Below are positions 50,447 to 59,670 of a stretch of 64,000 bases of DNA, in pieces. Origin of the DNA: Methylocystis sp. ATCC 49242 (GTDB lineage: Bacteria > Pseudomonadota > Alphaproteobacteria > Rhizobiales > Beijerinckiaceae); NCBI RefSeq assembly GCF_000188155.2, contig NZ_KE124774.1:3366356-3430355 (forward strand), read 5' to 3'. The position numbers were made by a program, and so were the translations under genes. Under the pieces are notes generated by a model, which was not told where the DNA came from, did no database searches, and saw only the letters and a program-made list of their open reading frames with translations. Position 1 is the stretch's first letter, and each line of letters starts with the position of its first letter.

Positions 50447-52180
50447 TTAGTCGATGAGCCAGTTTGCGCCGTCGCTGTAGACCGGCACTTTATTTGAGCC
50501 GCCGCCGGTAACAATGGCGCCGTGGTCAGCGGCGAGGGTGCCCGTCGCGTCGGTGACGAATGCTCTCGCGCCGGCACCGGCAGTCGCAGCGGATGGCAGA
50601 GAGGCGACGGTAGTTGGAGTGGTGACGATGGCGCCAAAGCCGTTAGCGCTAGCGCCGCTAACGATCTTCACCACCCCGGTTGTGACTCGACCAAGCGCGG
50701 TGTCTACCGCGCCATAAAATTCAGAAGTGCCCGTCCAGATGTATCCCGCGGAGGAACTCACGCCGAAGCCAGAAATTCCAGCAGAGTTGTTTTTCACACC
50801 TTGCTTATTGCCCGAAAGTGCAATGTTCGTGTCATCTCGAAGGCCAATCCAGGCTGCCATCGAATATTGACTTGTCGCCGTCGCTATTATTTGAGACCCG
50901 CTGAAGCCAGTTTTACCCAGTGTAATTGCACCTGGCTGCATACCGAGTGCATTTTCGCCACCGACTACAAACTGGATGTTCCTCGCCAGCCCCGTTCCGC
51001 CCTTTTCGGTTCCGATACGCAGGACATTAGCGGTCGCCTGCCAGTCGAAGACGCCGCGCTCGTAATTCGCGGCGTCGGTGTAGGAGGCGTAGACGATCAG
51101 GCGCTGGGCGTTGGCGCCGTTGCGCAACTCAGTGACATTCGGCGCAGGCGCGTAAATCGTCGCATTCGGGCTCGCAAGCGAGCCGCCCAGCGAGAGGGAC
51201 GACGTCAGTTTGAGAGCGCCGCTCGCATAGGCCAGCGACGCCCCATCGCCGAGCGACAACGTCGAGCCCGACAGCGTGAGCCCCGCGCCGATCGTATAGG
51301 TCCCCGCCGCGCCCGCGTCGCCCCTCGGGATCACGAGATTGAGCGTCTGGTTCGGCGTGGTCCCGGTGATCGTCGCCGCCGCCGCCGAACCCGGCGCGGC
51401 GGTCGTCACCGTGCCGATCGTCAGCGTGTTCGCCGGGCCAGCATCCCCGCGCGGGATGGTGAGGCTCAGCGTCTGGTTCGGGGCGGCGCCCGTAATCGTC
51501 GCCGCGGCGGATGAGCCCGCCGCGCCGGTCGTCACGGTCCCGATCGTCAGCGTGTTCACCGGCCCAGCCGCGCCAGCCGCGCCCTGCGGACCAGCGGGCC
51601 CCTGCGCGCCGGCAGGCCCCTGCGGCCCCGCCGGGCCCGGCTCGCCCTGCGGGCCGCGCTGGCCGCGCGCGAGCATGGTCATCACGGTCTGCTGGCTCGC
51701 CCCGGCGATGTCCTCCACCGGCCCCCAGGCCGGCAGATCGTCCCACGCCGGCGCGGGCGGCGGCGGGGTCTGCGTCACGCCCTTGCGGATGTTCCAGGCG
51801 AATGACCCGAGGTTCGCGCTCTCGCCGCCATCGGCGTAGACCAGATCGGCGACATAGGCGCCCGAGAGCGCCTGCATCTCCGCCTGCGAGGCGAGCAGCG
51901 TGAGCACGACGCGCTTGGCCGGCGCGTCCACCGCCGTCACGCGCAGATTGCCGATGGCCGTCGACCAGGAATGATCGAGCGGCGCGTCCGGCCGGCGGCG
52001 CAGATCGAGCCGGAACACGCCCGCCGGCGGCATGTCGTAGCCCGGCATGGCGACGGTGATGGAGCGCGCGAGGTTGGCGTTGTTGACCGCGCTCACCTCC
52101 ACCGGCGCGGGCGCCGACGCTCGCAGCGGCCCCGCGACGAGCGCGACGATAACGGCGAGGGCGAGGGCGATGAGCTTCAT
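50447..52180 (-). CDS. Collagen-like fibre protein with signal peptide (2 of 4)
   Basis: A 577-residue protein. Residues 1-22 are a Sec-type signal ([22 protein letters not shown]). A domain with a [20 protein letters not shown] strand follows, then a [20 protein letters not shown] collagen-like stalk. Two near-identical 43-residue units ([10 protein letters not shown]...AAATITG...PNQTL...IPRGDAG) come next, then beta-rich repeats to the end. The layout is that of a phage tail fibre or tip adhesin, but with an export signal. Confidence 0.7.
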   Translation of the reverse strand: MKLIALALAVIVALVAGPLRASAPAPVEVSAVNNANLARSITVAMPGYDMPPAGVFRLDLRRRPDAPLDHSWSTAIGNLRVTAVDAPAKRVVLTLLASQAEMQALSGAYVADLVYADGGESANLGSFAWNIRKGVTQTPPPPAPAWDDLPAWGPVEDIAGASQQTVMTMLARGQRGPQGEPGPAGPQGPAGAQGPAGPQGAAGAAGPVNTLTIGTVTTGAAGSSAAATITGAAPNQTLSLTIPRGDAGPANTLTIGTVTTAAPGSAAAATITGTTPNQTLNLVIPRGDAGAAGTYTIGAGLTLSGSTLSLGDGASLAYASGALKLTSSLSLGGSLASPNATIYAPAPNVTELRNGANAQRLIVYASYTDAANYERGVFDWQATANVLRIGTEKGGTGLARNIQFVVGGENALGMQPGAITLGKTGFSGSQIIATATSQYSMAAWIGLRDDTNIALSGNKQGVKNNSAGISGFGVSSSAGYIWTGTSEFYGAVDTALGRVTTGVVKIVSGASANGFGAIVTTPTTVASLPSAATAGAGARAFVTDATGTLAADHGAIVTGGGSNKVPVYSDGANWLID

Positions 52181-52184
52181 GACG

Positions 52185-52637
52185 TCACTTCTTCATCAGC
52201 ACGCGCAGGCTCGCGAGCGTGCTCACGCGGATTTCCTTGTTCTCTTCGAGCGCCAGTTCTTCGGGCGTGAGCGTGTAGAGCGTCACCTCCTTCGTCTCGC
52301 TCCCCAGCGCGATCAGCTGCTCCATCACGGCGGCGCGGGTCGCGTCCGTCTCGGTCGCGCGCAACTTCATGATCGTCGCCTGCGGGGCGCGCAGCGCGTC
52401 GCGCAGGGCCTCGATATTCTCGGCGATGGCGAGACGGACATTGACGCTGAACTTGAACGCCTGCGGCACGGCGCTCTTCTTCGCGCCGTCCTCCACCGCC
52501 ACCGTCGCGCCATCGAGCTTACCGAGGGCGTCGGTCAGATCGAGCATCTCATTGACCGAGAGCGTGAAGCTCTTCTTCTCGGCAGCCTGCGCGAACATGG
52601 GGGCGAGGCAGGCGAGGACGATCATCAGTTTACGCAT
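52185..52637 (-). CDS. Exported hypothetical protein (signal peptide 3 of 4)
   Basis: From ATG 52637 the protein starts MRKLMIVLACLAPMFAQAAEKK, a clean signal with an AQA cleavage site, followed by a helical domain with LSVNEMLDLTDALGKLDG and DALRAPQATIMKLRATETDATRAAVMEQLIALGSETKEV. No family known to me. It sits between two fibre-like genes and reads like a small periplasmic helper. Confidence 0.6.
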   Translation of the reverse strand: MRKLMIVLACLAPMFAQAAEKKSFTLSVNEMLDLTDALGKLDGATVAVEDGAKKSAVPQAFKFSVNVRLAIAENIEALRDALRAPQATIMKLRATETDATRAAVMEQLIALGSETKEVTLYTLTPEELALEENKEIRVSTLASLRVLMKK

Positions 52638-52656
52638 CATGCATTTGCTCCTTTGG

Positions 52657-54438
52657 TTAAAAGCCCGGCACATAGCGGTTCGCGCCGCCCGTGCCCTTGA
52701 TCACGATCCACTCCTGCACGCTCGCGTGCGCGCCCGCCGGCCCGACCGAGCCGAGCGTGGTGGCGACGCTTCCATTGGCGGCGACGGGAGCGGTGATGCT
52801 GGTGTCGATGACGATGTTGTGGCCGTAGATCGTCGACCATTGCGCGAAGCTCGATCCAAGCGTGCGGGCGTTGTCGATCTGCGGCCCGAAGCGGACGGCG
52901 TTCCAGAGGTAAAGATTGCCGCCGTTATAGGTGCTGAGAAAACCGCTGTGCGACGCGGCCACGCGCAGGAACAGGTTCTCGCCGTCCGAGTAGATGTCGC
53001 CGGCGTTCGCGCCCGCCGGGCCGCTCCAATGGAGCGACGCATTGGCCTTGCCGCTGATGGCCGACGTCGGCATGTCGAGCGCATAGCCGAGCCCCGTCCC
53101 GTCGAGAGACGTCGACAGCGAACCGTCGCGGAACACGATGCCAGCGAGGAAGGGGGTGCTGTTGTTGAAGATGTAGAGCGCGCCCGAGCATTCGTCGCCG
53201 CCCGCCGAACCGCCGCCGCAGCCGAGCGTCAACGTCGTCGTCACATGCGCGAAATTTGCCGTGTGAGGGGCGATGCGATGCGCGCCCCAGCCATTGTAGA
53301 TTTCGAACTCGCCGAATGTCGCCTGCGCGGTCGGGCCGTCCGCCGCGGGCATTGCGAATGTGACGCCGTAGAGGCTCCACAAATGCACGTCTTCGCCATT
53401 GATGGCCTTGTCGTCGCCGACATTGAAGAGGCGCAGCACATGATTGTCCTGCACGGCGCCGTCGCTCGATCGATGCGCGAAGATCGGCCCGCCGATGCCG
53501 CCCGGCAGGCCCGTCACGATGAGCGGCGACGAGGTCTGCGGATTATTGCCGACGAAGCCCGAGAAATAGCCGTTGAGCCAGTTCGCGCCGTCCTTCGACG
53601 CGCCGCCGATATAGGCGGCCTGCGCGCCGAGCGTGTTCACGCGCACCGTCGACGTGGACGAATACATGTCGCGGCGGATGTTGAGGTTCGCCGTCTGCGT
53701 ATCCGCCGGGGCCGACATGCCGGGCGGGGCCGGCGGGCCGGCGGGCGTCCATACGGCGGCGCAGGTGATCGTGATGCTCGTCGACGTCTTGGCGACGATC
53801 TGATTGCGCGCCACGCCATGCGGCACGATGCAGCCCGGCACGACGAGCGTGTAGCTGTTGCCCGAGACCGTGACGCTCTTTCCGCCCGTCACCTCGTCGC
53901 CGATGTTGAGGCCCGTCGTGTCGATATTGTCGATCGTCGTCGAGCCCGCCGTGAGATCGCCGGTCCGCACGACGCGGCCGAGGATCTGCGGGAAAAGGCT
54001 CGTGCCGATCGTCGTGACCGGGCCGAAGAGGGCCAGCGCCTGCGACGCTGACGTCGCCGCCGCCGTGGCCGCCGTCTGCGCCTGGTTGCGCGCCAGCTCC
54101 GCCGCCGCGCGGGCGGTCGCCGCGCCGTCGCGGTCGACGCGGGCGCGATTGGCGAAGCCCTGCGCCAGCAGCACCGGGCTCATGGTGAGCGGCGCGCCCC
54201 ACTGGCCCAAGGCTTTCGGGCCCCACACCTTGCCGGCCGCGGCGTCGAAGGCCCAGTCGCAATCGCGGCCGAATGACGGGGCGGGCGCGCCCGTCGTCGG
54301 CAGCACCGAGCAGCCCTGATCGCCCTTCGGCCCGCGCGGCGTGATGCTGTTCGGGAAGGTCGGCGCGTTGGTGTAGCCGCCGGCCTGCGCAGCCGTGGCG
54401 AGACCGAGAAAAACGAGCGTGGCGAGACGGCGGATCAC
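52657..54438 (-). CDS. Large fibre-like protein with signal peptide (4 of 4)
   Basis: A 593-residue protein starting MIRRLATLVFLGLATAAQAGGY, then PNSITPRGPKGDQGCS, which resembles a short collagen-type collar. A helical coiled part follows (ATARAAAELARNQAQTAATAAATSASQALALFG), then beta-rich segments ending ASVQEWIVIKGTGGANRYVPGF, a common end of phage fibre or receptor-binding proteins. Again an export signal precedes a fibre design. It overlaps the next gene by four bases. Confidence 0.65.
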   Translation of the reverse strand: MIRRLATLVFLGLATAAQAGGYTNAPTFPNSITPRGPKGDQGCSVLPTTGAPAPSFGRDCDWAFDAAAGKVWGPKALGQWGAPLTMSPVLLAQGFANRARVDRDGAATARAAAELARNQAQTAATAAATSASQALALFGPVTTIGTSLFPQILGRVVRTGDLTAGSTTIDNIDTTGLNIGDEVTGGKSVTVSGNSYTLVVPGCIVPHGVARNQIVAKTSTSITITCAAVWTPAGPPAPPGMSAPADTQTANLNIRRDMYSSTSTVRVNTLGAQAAYIGGASKDGANWLNGYFSGFVGNNPQTSSPLIVTGLPGGIGGPIFAHRSSDGAVQDNHVLRLFNVGDDKAINGEDVHLWSLYGVTFAMPAADGPTAQATFGEFEIYNGWGAHRIAPHTANFAHVTTTLTLGCGGGSAGGDECSGALYIFNNSTPFLAGIVFRDGSLSTSLDGTGLGYALDMPTSAISGKANASLHWSGPAGANAGDIYSDGENLFLRVAASHSGFLSTYNGGNLYLWNAVRFGPQIDNARTLGSSFAQWSTIYGHNIVIDTSITAPVAANGSVATTLGSVGPAGAHASVQEWIVIKGTGGANRYVPGF

Positions 54439-54854
54439 GCAGTGGCTCCCTGAATGGTGAGGGTGATGATGGCGACGCGGCTCCGCGCCGGGCCGAAGGG
54501 ACCGCCGCGCGGGCGCACATGGATAAGGTCGCCGACATAGTCGCCGGCCGGGGCCTGGCGGATTTCGTCCTCGGCAGCGCTGAAGGAGAGGGAGAGCTTC
54601 CCTTCCTCATAGGCCCCGAGGGTGAGGTTCGGGACCGAATAGGCGGAGGAGAAGCGCAGGAAGGTTTGAACGTCGCCGCGAACGCGCTTGAAGGCGATTT
54701 CAAAGACGCTTCCATCGCTCTCGGGCGTCTCGGCTCCGCCCGGGCCCGGGGCCGAGCCCCCGCCTTCGACGGCGTAGTCCATCGGCACGTCGATCGTGAG
54801 GTCGAGCGTCTCGCCCTGCACGACGGTCCAGGCATATTGGAGCGGCGCCGCCAT
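54435..54854 (-). CDS. Phage fibre-locus protein, beta-sandwich-like
   Basis: From ATG 54854: AAPLQYAWTVVQGETLDLTIDVPMDYAVEGGG...AFKRVRGDVQTFLRF...VGDLIHVRPRGGPFGPARSRVAIITLTIQGATA. The opening QGETLDLTIDV and the closing strand resemble small baseplate or structural proteins of myoviruses with an EGETF-type start. It lacks a signal peptide, unlike the four genes that follow. Function not assigned. Confidence 0.5.
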   Translation of the reverse strand: MAAPLQYAWTVVQGETLDLTIDVPMDYAVEGGGSAPGPGGAETPESDGSVFEIAFKRVRGDVQTFLRFSSAYSVPNLTLGAYEEGKLSLSFSAAEDEIRQAPAGDYVGDLIHVRPRGGPFGPARSRVAIITLTIQGATA

Positions 54855-55309
54855 CAGAACCTCGCGGCGAGGGCGGCGGCCTCGGCCGGGCACGGCGGCC
54901 AGTGCGAATTGAGGCCATAGGTCGCGTCCTCCTCCGCGATGAGGGTGGCGCAGACGGCTCGCATCGCCGCAACCCATTCGACGCCCGCGACGAAGGCCGC
55001 CTGCGCGGCTTCCGCGTCCGCCTCGCCGGGCCAGCCGGCGGCGGCGGCGGAGGCCATGTTGCGCTGGGCCACCTCATCCGCGACCGCGAGGATGCGCTGC
55101 GCGCACATCGCCTTGACGAAGCCCGGGGCGAAGGCCGCCTGCGCGCGCGGGGCCGGGGCCGCCCAGCCGCCGCCGTCGAGCGGGCGCGAGCCGATCACGA
55201 TCCCCTCGACGCCCGTCACGTCGCGAACGTCATATCCCTCGACGTCGGCCCATGCGGGACGCTCGTCGAAAAGCTCGCGGACCGCGCCGTTCATGATCAG
55301 TGCAAACAT
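54854..55309 (-). CDS. Hypothetical protein after the H-like fibre gene
   Basis: A 151-residue protein starting FALIMNGAVRELFDERPAWADVEGYDVRDVTG, which looks like the short tail of fibre-associated proteins, then an alanine-rich helical part (AVADEVAQRNMASAAAAG). Position right after the fibre gene suggests a fibre assembly chaperone, but motif support is weak. Confidence 0.45.
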   Translation of the reverse strand: MFALIMNGAVRELFDERPAWADVEGYDVRDVTGVEGIVIGSRPLDGGGWAAPAPRAQAAFAPGFVKAMCAQRILAVADEVAQRNMASAAAAGWPGEADAEAAQAAFVAGVEWVAAMRAVCATLIAEEDATYGLNSHWPPCPAEAAALAARF

Positions 55310-55315
55310 CTCAGA

Positions 55316-56857
55316 TCACCCGATTGCGAGAAGGAGGGCCGCGCCGTGCTTGCCGGCGCCGGCCTGCGGAAAGAGGCCGAAGGTCGCGCCGGAGGCGGAG
55401 CCGCCGCCGCCGTAGAATTCGCCGGGGCTGCCTTCGGTCTGCGACGAGATGAAATGCGTGAGGCTCGGCGGCATGCAGAAGGACGCGCCGCCCGCGCCGG
55501 CCTGCCAGGGCGCGCCCTTGCCGCTCTTGCCGCCCGGCACGCCGAAGCCGCCGAGGCCGCCGGTTCCGCCGTCGACGGCGGGCGCATAGGTCGCCGTCGC
55601 CGAGCCGATGCCGCCATCGCCGCCTATGGCCAGCACGAGCGAGCCGATGGAGGTGCTGCCGCCCGGCGCGCCGTCGCCCCCATTGTTGGGGCTGGGCTGC
55701 CCGCCCGCGCCGATCGCGACCGGCAGCACGTCGCCCGGATCATAGTCAACGCCCGCGACGAGCACGCCGAAGCGGCATTCCGCGCCGCCGCCGCCCGAGC
55801 CCGCGCCGCCATTGTTGCCGCGCCCGCCCGCGCCGCCGCCGGCCCAAGCGATGTAGAAGATCGCGCGCGACCATGTCGGCGTCGCATAGTTGAAATTGCC
55901 CGGCGTCTTGTAGGCCGAGAAGGCGCGCGAGAGGTCGGGGGTGAAGAGGTCGCGCAGCGAGGCGAGCGTGAACTTCTTGTAGCTTGCCGGCGTCTGCCCC
56001 ACGGCCGGGCGCAGCAGCGCGACGATGTCGGTGAGAGCGGGGGTCGTGGTCGCGAGCGGCTCATAGTCGAGATTGACCGTGCGGTTTTCCGCGACGCGCA
56101 CGCCGACGCCCGATGCATAGGTGAGGATCGCGTTCTTGACCTGCTGGATGGACGGCCACGGGAACTGAAACACGCCCGGCCCCGCCGCCGCCTGCCCGGC
56201 CGCGAATTCCGCGTCCGTCGCCTGCCGCCCATAGCCGGTGAGAGCGGAGGTCGCGGCGCGGATGCGATAGAGCACGTCGAGCCAGCCGTTGGACAGCATG
56301 GTGTCGACGCGTTCGAGCGGCAATTGCACGCGCGGATGATGCGCGTTGATCATCAGGATCACGTCGAGGATCGTCGCGAAGGCTGCGCTGGGCGGCGTGA
56401 GGATGACATTGCCGTTCGAGACCTTCTCCGCCGCGATCCATGCGAGATCGGAGAGGCCGCCATTGGCCGAGACGAATTTCGCCATGGCCGTCGTGCCCAC
56501 GAGGCAGACGTCGCCGTTTTCGTCGGTGATGGCGTATTCCGTCACCCAGAAGGGGCCGATCTCCTCGCCGCTCCCGTCCACCGCCGGCACGACGCAGAGG
56601 ATGTCGACCTGGGCGGCGTCGGTCGGGTTGACCGTGACGCCCTGCACCCATGAGCCGCGCCCGACCTCGTGGATCACGCCGCCGGCGGCGAGGAGGGCGG
56701 AGATGAGCGGGATCTCGCCATTGCCGTCGCCGACGATCACCTCGCCCTGCGTGAAATTGACCGGCGTCCCGCCCGCCTGCGCGGCGGCGATGCGATTGAG
56801 GTAATGCTGCGTGGCCTTGGTCGAGACCACCACCGTGCTGATCGTCGGCAGCGTCAT
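55316..56857 (-). CDS. Tail fibre protein (P2 gpH-like N-terminus, glycine-rich tip)
   Basis: The N-terminal 170 residues follow the DUF3751/gpH baseplate-binding pattern (STVVVSTKATQHYLNRIAAAQAGGTPVNFTQGEVIVGDGNGEIPLISALLAAGGVIHEV...). The C-terminal 170 residues form a glycine-rich domain (AWAGGGAGGRGNNGGAGSGGGGAECRFGVLV...GGAPGGSTSIG-like), the type of polyglycine tip that contacts host receptors in T4-like adhesins. It comes after I, as H does in P2, and is the primary fibre candidate. Confidence 0.8.
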   Translation of the reverse strand: MTLPTISTVVVSTKATQHYLNRIAAAQAGGTPVNFTQGEVIVGDGNGEIPLISALLAAGGVIHEVGRGSWVQGVTVNPTDAAQVDILCVVPAVDGSGEEIGPFWVTEYAITDENGDVCLVGTTAMAKFVSANGGLSDLAWIAAEKVSNGNVILTPPSAAFATILDVILMINAHHPRVQLPLERVDTMLSNGWLDVLYRIRAATSALTGYGRQATDAEFAAGQAAAGPGVFQFPWPSIQQVKNAILTYASGVGVRVAENRTVNLDYEPLATTTPALTDIVALLRPAVGQTPASYKKFTLASLRDLFTPDLSRAFSAYKTPGNFNYATPTWSRAIFYIAWAGGGAGGRGNNGGAGSGGGGAECRFGVLVAGVDYDPGDVLPVAIGAGGQPSPNNGGDGAPGGSTSIGSLVLAIGGDGGIGSATATYAPAVDGGTGGLGGFGVPGGKSGKGAPWQAGAGGASFCMPPSLTHFISSQTEGSPGEFYGGGGSASGATFGLFPQAGAGKHGAALLLAIG

Positions 56858-57459
56858 TGCGGATTGATCCTGATCTGCGGGAGGAAGCGCGCGCCCGCGC
56901 CGTGGAAGAGGTTGCGACTGCGCGGCTCGACGGTGCGGATGCGCACCGAGAAGAAGCTCGCGGAGCCGTGGAAGAGATTGCCGTTGGAGTTGCGGTAATG
57001 CGGGCGGACCTTCGCCGGCCAGTCGCGCACATTCTTGCGGCGCATGACCGAGCGCATCACGGCGTCGAGGTTCGGCGGCTCCTCGCCGGGATAGACGAGA
57101 CTCTCGACGATGATATCAGGCCATTCCAGCTCGCGGTCCTCGAAATATTCGACGATGCGAACCTCCTGCCCCGTGTCCCGCGCAATCTCCTCTTCGAGTT
57201 TCGCGGGCGTGCCATAGGCGAGATGATCGTCGAAGCTCTCGGCCGTGCGCGCGCGCTTCGCGGCGAGCCCGCCGGCATATTGGTGCACGCTGCGCTCGGC
57301 CGCGAGGAACGGCAGGAAGGCGGCGTCGCACCGCGCGGGGTCGCGCTCGCGGCGAATGACGGCCGTGTCGGTGTCGAGAATGCGCGCCGAGGTTTTCGAC
57401 TGCGCCTGCTCCCAGGCTGTCGCATTGCCGGGCAGGAGGTCGTCCGGTTCGTCGCTCAT
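56854..57459 (-). CDS. Baseplate protein I (P2 gpI-like)
   Basis: A 201-residue protein with LLPGNATAWEQAQSKTSARI and the TIGR01634-type block CDAAFLPFLAAERSVHQYAGG. It sits between J and H as in P2 and overlaps both by four bases. Its C-terminal third (VRPHYRNSNGNLFHGSASFFSVRIRTVEPRSRNLFHGAG) contains two NLFHG repeats, not standard for gpI. Confidence 0.8.
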   Translation of the reverse strand: MSDEPDDLLPGNATAWEQAQSKTSARILDTDTAVIRRERDPARCDAAFLPFLAAERSVHQYAGGLAAKRARTAESFDDHLAYGTPAKLEEEIARDTGQEVRIVEYFEDRELEWPDIIVESLVYPGEEPPNLDAVMRSVMRRKNVRDWPAKVRPHYRNSNGNLFHGSASFFSVRIRTVEPRSRNLFHGAGARFLPQIRINPQ

Positions 57460-58400
57460 GCCGCCCGCCAGTTGAGCCGGATGCCCGTGCAGACCGGCGC
57501 GTCGAAATGGCCGCCGCCGATGACGGGCGGGTTGGCCGGGTTGAATGTCGTGAAGGGCGCGCGCATCTCGACGCCCAGCACCACGCGCGGGTCGTCGTGG
57601 CCGATTGCGTCGAAGAGGCCCGAGGGCGTCACCGAGCCGCCGATGAGCCGGCGCATGGCCGCATATTTCTGGACCGCCGCATATTGCGCGTCGCGCACCA
57701 CCTGCGCGTCCGCGCCGCCGGGCAGCACCAGCGTCGCGTCGACCTCATAGGGGACGATCCGCGCCGCGCGCACGACGATCTTGTCATTGACCTTGCGCGC
57801 GTCGCGCGACGCGAAACGCGCGCGCACGCGATCGAGCAGCGCGGGCGGCGTGCGGCCGAGCGGCGAATTGCCGAGCACGACGATATGCACCTCGCCCTTC
57901 GGCACGCCGGGCGCCTCGTGCCCATAGACCGCGACGTCGAGAATATCGACCGGCGCGACCGAGCGCGCCTGATATTCATAGCCGCCATAGGAGCCGCCGA
58001 TGGAGAGGTTCTCCCAGGCGAGGATGGCGCGCAGACGCAGCGACGCGTCGCTCTCGCCCGGCGCGCGAATGGTGTTGTATTCGGCGGCCCGCGCGTCGAG
58101 ATCGGCGCCCTTGGCGAAGAGCAGAAACGTCGCCAGCACCGCCTCGTTGACGCGCTGGCGCACGAGCCCCTCGCGAAAGGCGTCGACCTGCTGGAGGATG
58201 ACGGCCGGGTCGCTTTCGAGCAGGGCGACCGTGAATTCCGGCGCCCCCGGATCGTCGCCGTGGGCCGCGTTCCAGTATCGCAGGAAGGTGTCGAGCCGCG
58301 CGGCGAGAATGGCCTCGAAGGTCCATGTCTCCAGCGCCGCTGGCGTCGCGACGGCGGCCGGGTTGACGGGATCGAAGCGGCGGGTCGCGAGGATCGTCAT
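57456..58400 (-). CDS. Baseplate wedge protein J (P2 gpJ-like)
   Basis: From ATG 58400 the protein has the gpJ pattern: VALLESDPAVILQQVDAFREGLVRQRVNEAVLATFLLFAKGADLDARAAEYNTIR...GESDASLRLRAILAWENLSIGGSYGGYEYQARSV and VHIVVLGN. It forms the edge of the baseplate with W. Coupled to W and I by four-base overlaps. Confidence 0.9.
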   Translation of the reverse strand: MTILATRRFDPVNPAAVATPAALETWTFEAILAARLDTFLRYWNAAHGDDPGAPEFTVALLESDPAVILQQVDAFREGLVRQRVNEAVLATFLLFAKGADLDARAAEYNTIRAPGESDASLRLRAILAWENLSIGGSYGGYEYQARSVAPVDILDVAVYGHEAPGVPKGEVHIVVLGNSPLGRTPPALLDRVRARFASRDARKVNDKIVVRAARIVPYEVDATLVLPGGADAQVVRDAQYAAVQKYAAMRRLIGGSVTPSGLFDAIGHDDPRVVLGVEMRAPFTTFNPANPPVIGGGHFDAPVCTGIRLNWRAA

Positions 58401-58792
58401 GCCGCGCCCCGCTTGATGAGGGCGAGCGGAATGTTGAAATTGGCCGGCTCCTCGACGGCGTAATTGCCGTAGCGCCCCTCGGGGAAGTAACGCCCTTCGA
58501 GATAGATCGCGAGGCCGCCCGTCCGGTCGACCGAGACGAGCTGCATGCGCACGATGCGGAACTCCGGCTCCCATTTATGGATAGCGGTCACGAGGTTGCG
58601 ATAGAGATGCGCCGCGAGCTGCGGCGAGATGTTGCGGCCGAGCCGCCGCGCCGGGTCGAGCCCGAAGTCGAGCCGCATGACGCGCTCGGTCGGGATCGTC
58701 ATGATGATCTTGTCGAGCGACTGCGCGAGATGCGCATAGCCGGAGAGCGGAGCGCCCGTCGTCGACGAAATCCCGGTGCGGTAGCGGATCAT
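58397..58792 (-). CDS. Baseplate protein W (gp25-like)
   Basis: A 131-residue GPW/gp25 lysozyme-like baseplate protein: LAQSLDKIIMTIPTERVMRLDFGLDPARRLGRNISPQLAAHLYRNLVTAIHKWEPEFRIVRMQL. The RxxRxDFG and WEPR-like (WEPEFR) motifs are clear. It initiates sheath assembly. Confidence 0.92.
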   Translation of the reverse strand: MIRYRTGISSTTGAPLSGYAHLAQSLDKIIMTIPTERVMRLDFGLDPARRLGRNISPQLAAHLYRNLVTAIHKWEPEFRIVRMQLVSVDRTGGLAIYLEGRYFPEGRYGNYAVEEPANFNIPLALIKRGAA

Positions 58793-58804
58793 TCAACGGC
58801 CCTT

Positions 58805-59032
58805 TCAGGCGCTTTCAGAGCTGCTTTCGGGCGCGTTTTTTTTTGCGCGCGGCTGGGCGAGGACGATCGTCTGCTGGGCCAGCTCATATTCGGCCTCGGC
58901 GTCCGTGAGACGCAGCTCGTGGCCGACCGTCGGGCGCGCGGGCTTGCCCTCCTCATAGACGGGCGGGATGCGATGGCCGGCGACGACGAAGCCGGCGCGC
59001 TCGGTGGTGACGTAGGTCTTCTTCTCGCTCAT
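58805..59032 (-). CDS. Small phage protein between V and W
   Basis: From ATG 59032 a 75-residue protein: YVTTERAGFVVAGHRIPPVYEEGKPARPTVGHELRLTDAEAEYELAQQTIV, with a charged tail. Patterned like small baseplate/structural connectors with a LT-x-AEAEYEL helix. Function unknown. Confidence 0.6.
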   Translation of the reverse strand: MSEKKTYVTTERAGFVVAGHRIPPVYEEGKPARPTVGHELRLTDAEAEYELAQQTIVLAQPRAKKNAPESSSESA

Positions 59033-59040
59033 GGTTCTTC

Positions 59041-59670
59041 TCACGCGCTGGTCGGCAGCAGGGCTTCCTCGCGAATGCGAAAGGCCTGCCCGCCGACGAT
59101 GAATTTGATCTTGTCGATGCTGTCGCCGTGGACGTAGCTCGTCTTGCCCTTGAGACGCGCCTCCTCGCCCTCGATCGATGCCTTCTTGTCGGCCTTGACG
59201 CTGATGTCCTTCTCGGCCGTGACGCTCACATCCTCTTTCGACTGCGCGATCGAGGTCTTCTCGGTCGTGAGGGCGAGCGAGTCCTTTTTCTGCGAGATGC
59301 GCGTCTTGTCGTATTCGCGCGCGCTCTCGTCCTTGTCCTGCTGGGGCCGCTTCAGCTCGTCGTCGAAGGCGGAGGGCACGGCGTAGGAGGCCGCGCCGAC
59401 AATGCCCGAGGGGCTCATCATGCGCATGCGGTCGCCCACGGCCGGGAGCGGCGGCGAATATTTATAGGCGCCCGCGCTGTTCGAATGCGGCTTCATCCAG
59501 GGCGAGAGGATGGGCTTGTCGTCCTCGTCGCGGCCGATCTCGAGCCGCACCTTCCACTTCTTTTCGTCGCGCTCGGCGACAATGCCCTCGACATGCGAGA
59601 GGGCGAGCCGGCGATTGACCCGCACCAGCTCGCGGCGCGCGCGGCGAAGCTCCTGCGCGGCGAGGCTCAT
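59041..59670 (-). CDS. Baseplate spike protein V (P2 gpV-like)
   Basis: From ATG 59670 the protein starts SLAAQELRRARRELVRVNRRLALSHVEGIV, has an OB-fold region (VRLEIGRDEDDKPILSPWMKPHSNSAGAYKYSPPLPAVGDRMRMMSPSG), and then a charged beta-helix spike with repeated T-x-KT-x units (DKTRISQKKDSLALTTEKTSIAQSKEDVSVTAEKDISVKADKKASIEG). The spike punctures the outer membrane. Longer than P2 V's stem, with no clear HxH iron tip. Confidence 0.85.
   Translation of the reverse strand: MSLAAQELRRARRELVRVNRRLALSHVEGIVAERDEKKWKVRLEIGRDEDDKPILSPWMKPHSNSAGAYKYSPPLPAVGDRMRMMSPSGIVGAASYAVPSAFDDELKRPQQDKDESAREYDKTRISQKKDSLALTTEKTSIAQSKEDVSVTAEKDISVKADKKASIEGEEARLKGKTSYVHGDSIDKIKFIVGGQAFRIREEALLPTSA

Noticed and set aside
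51300-51660. Repeated GC-rich units that could look like a CRISPR or minisatellite
   Set aside because: They are in-frame collagen-like and 43-residue protein repeats inside a fibre gene, without spacers; no CRISPR array was seen anywhere in the window.
52369-56653. Two long plus-strand frames (about 560 and 583 codons) over the fibre genes
   Set aside because: Both are antisense shadows, rich in Arg/Ala/Asp, and span several coupled minus-strand genes.
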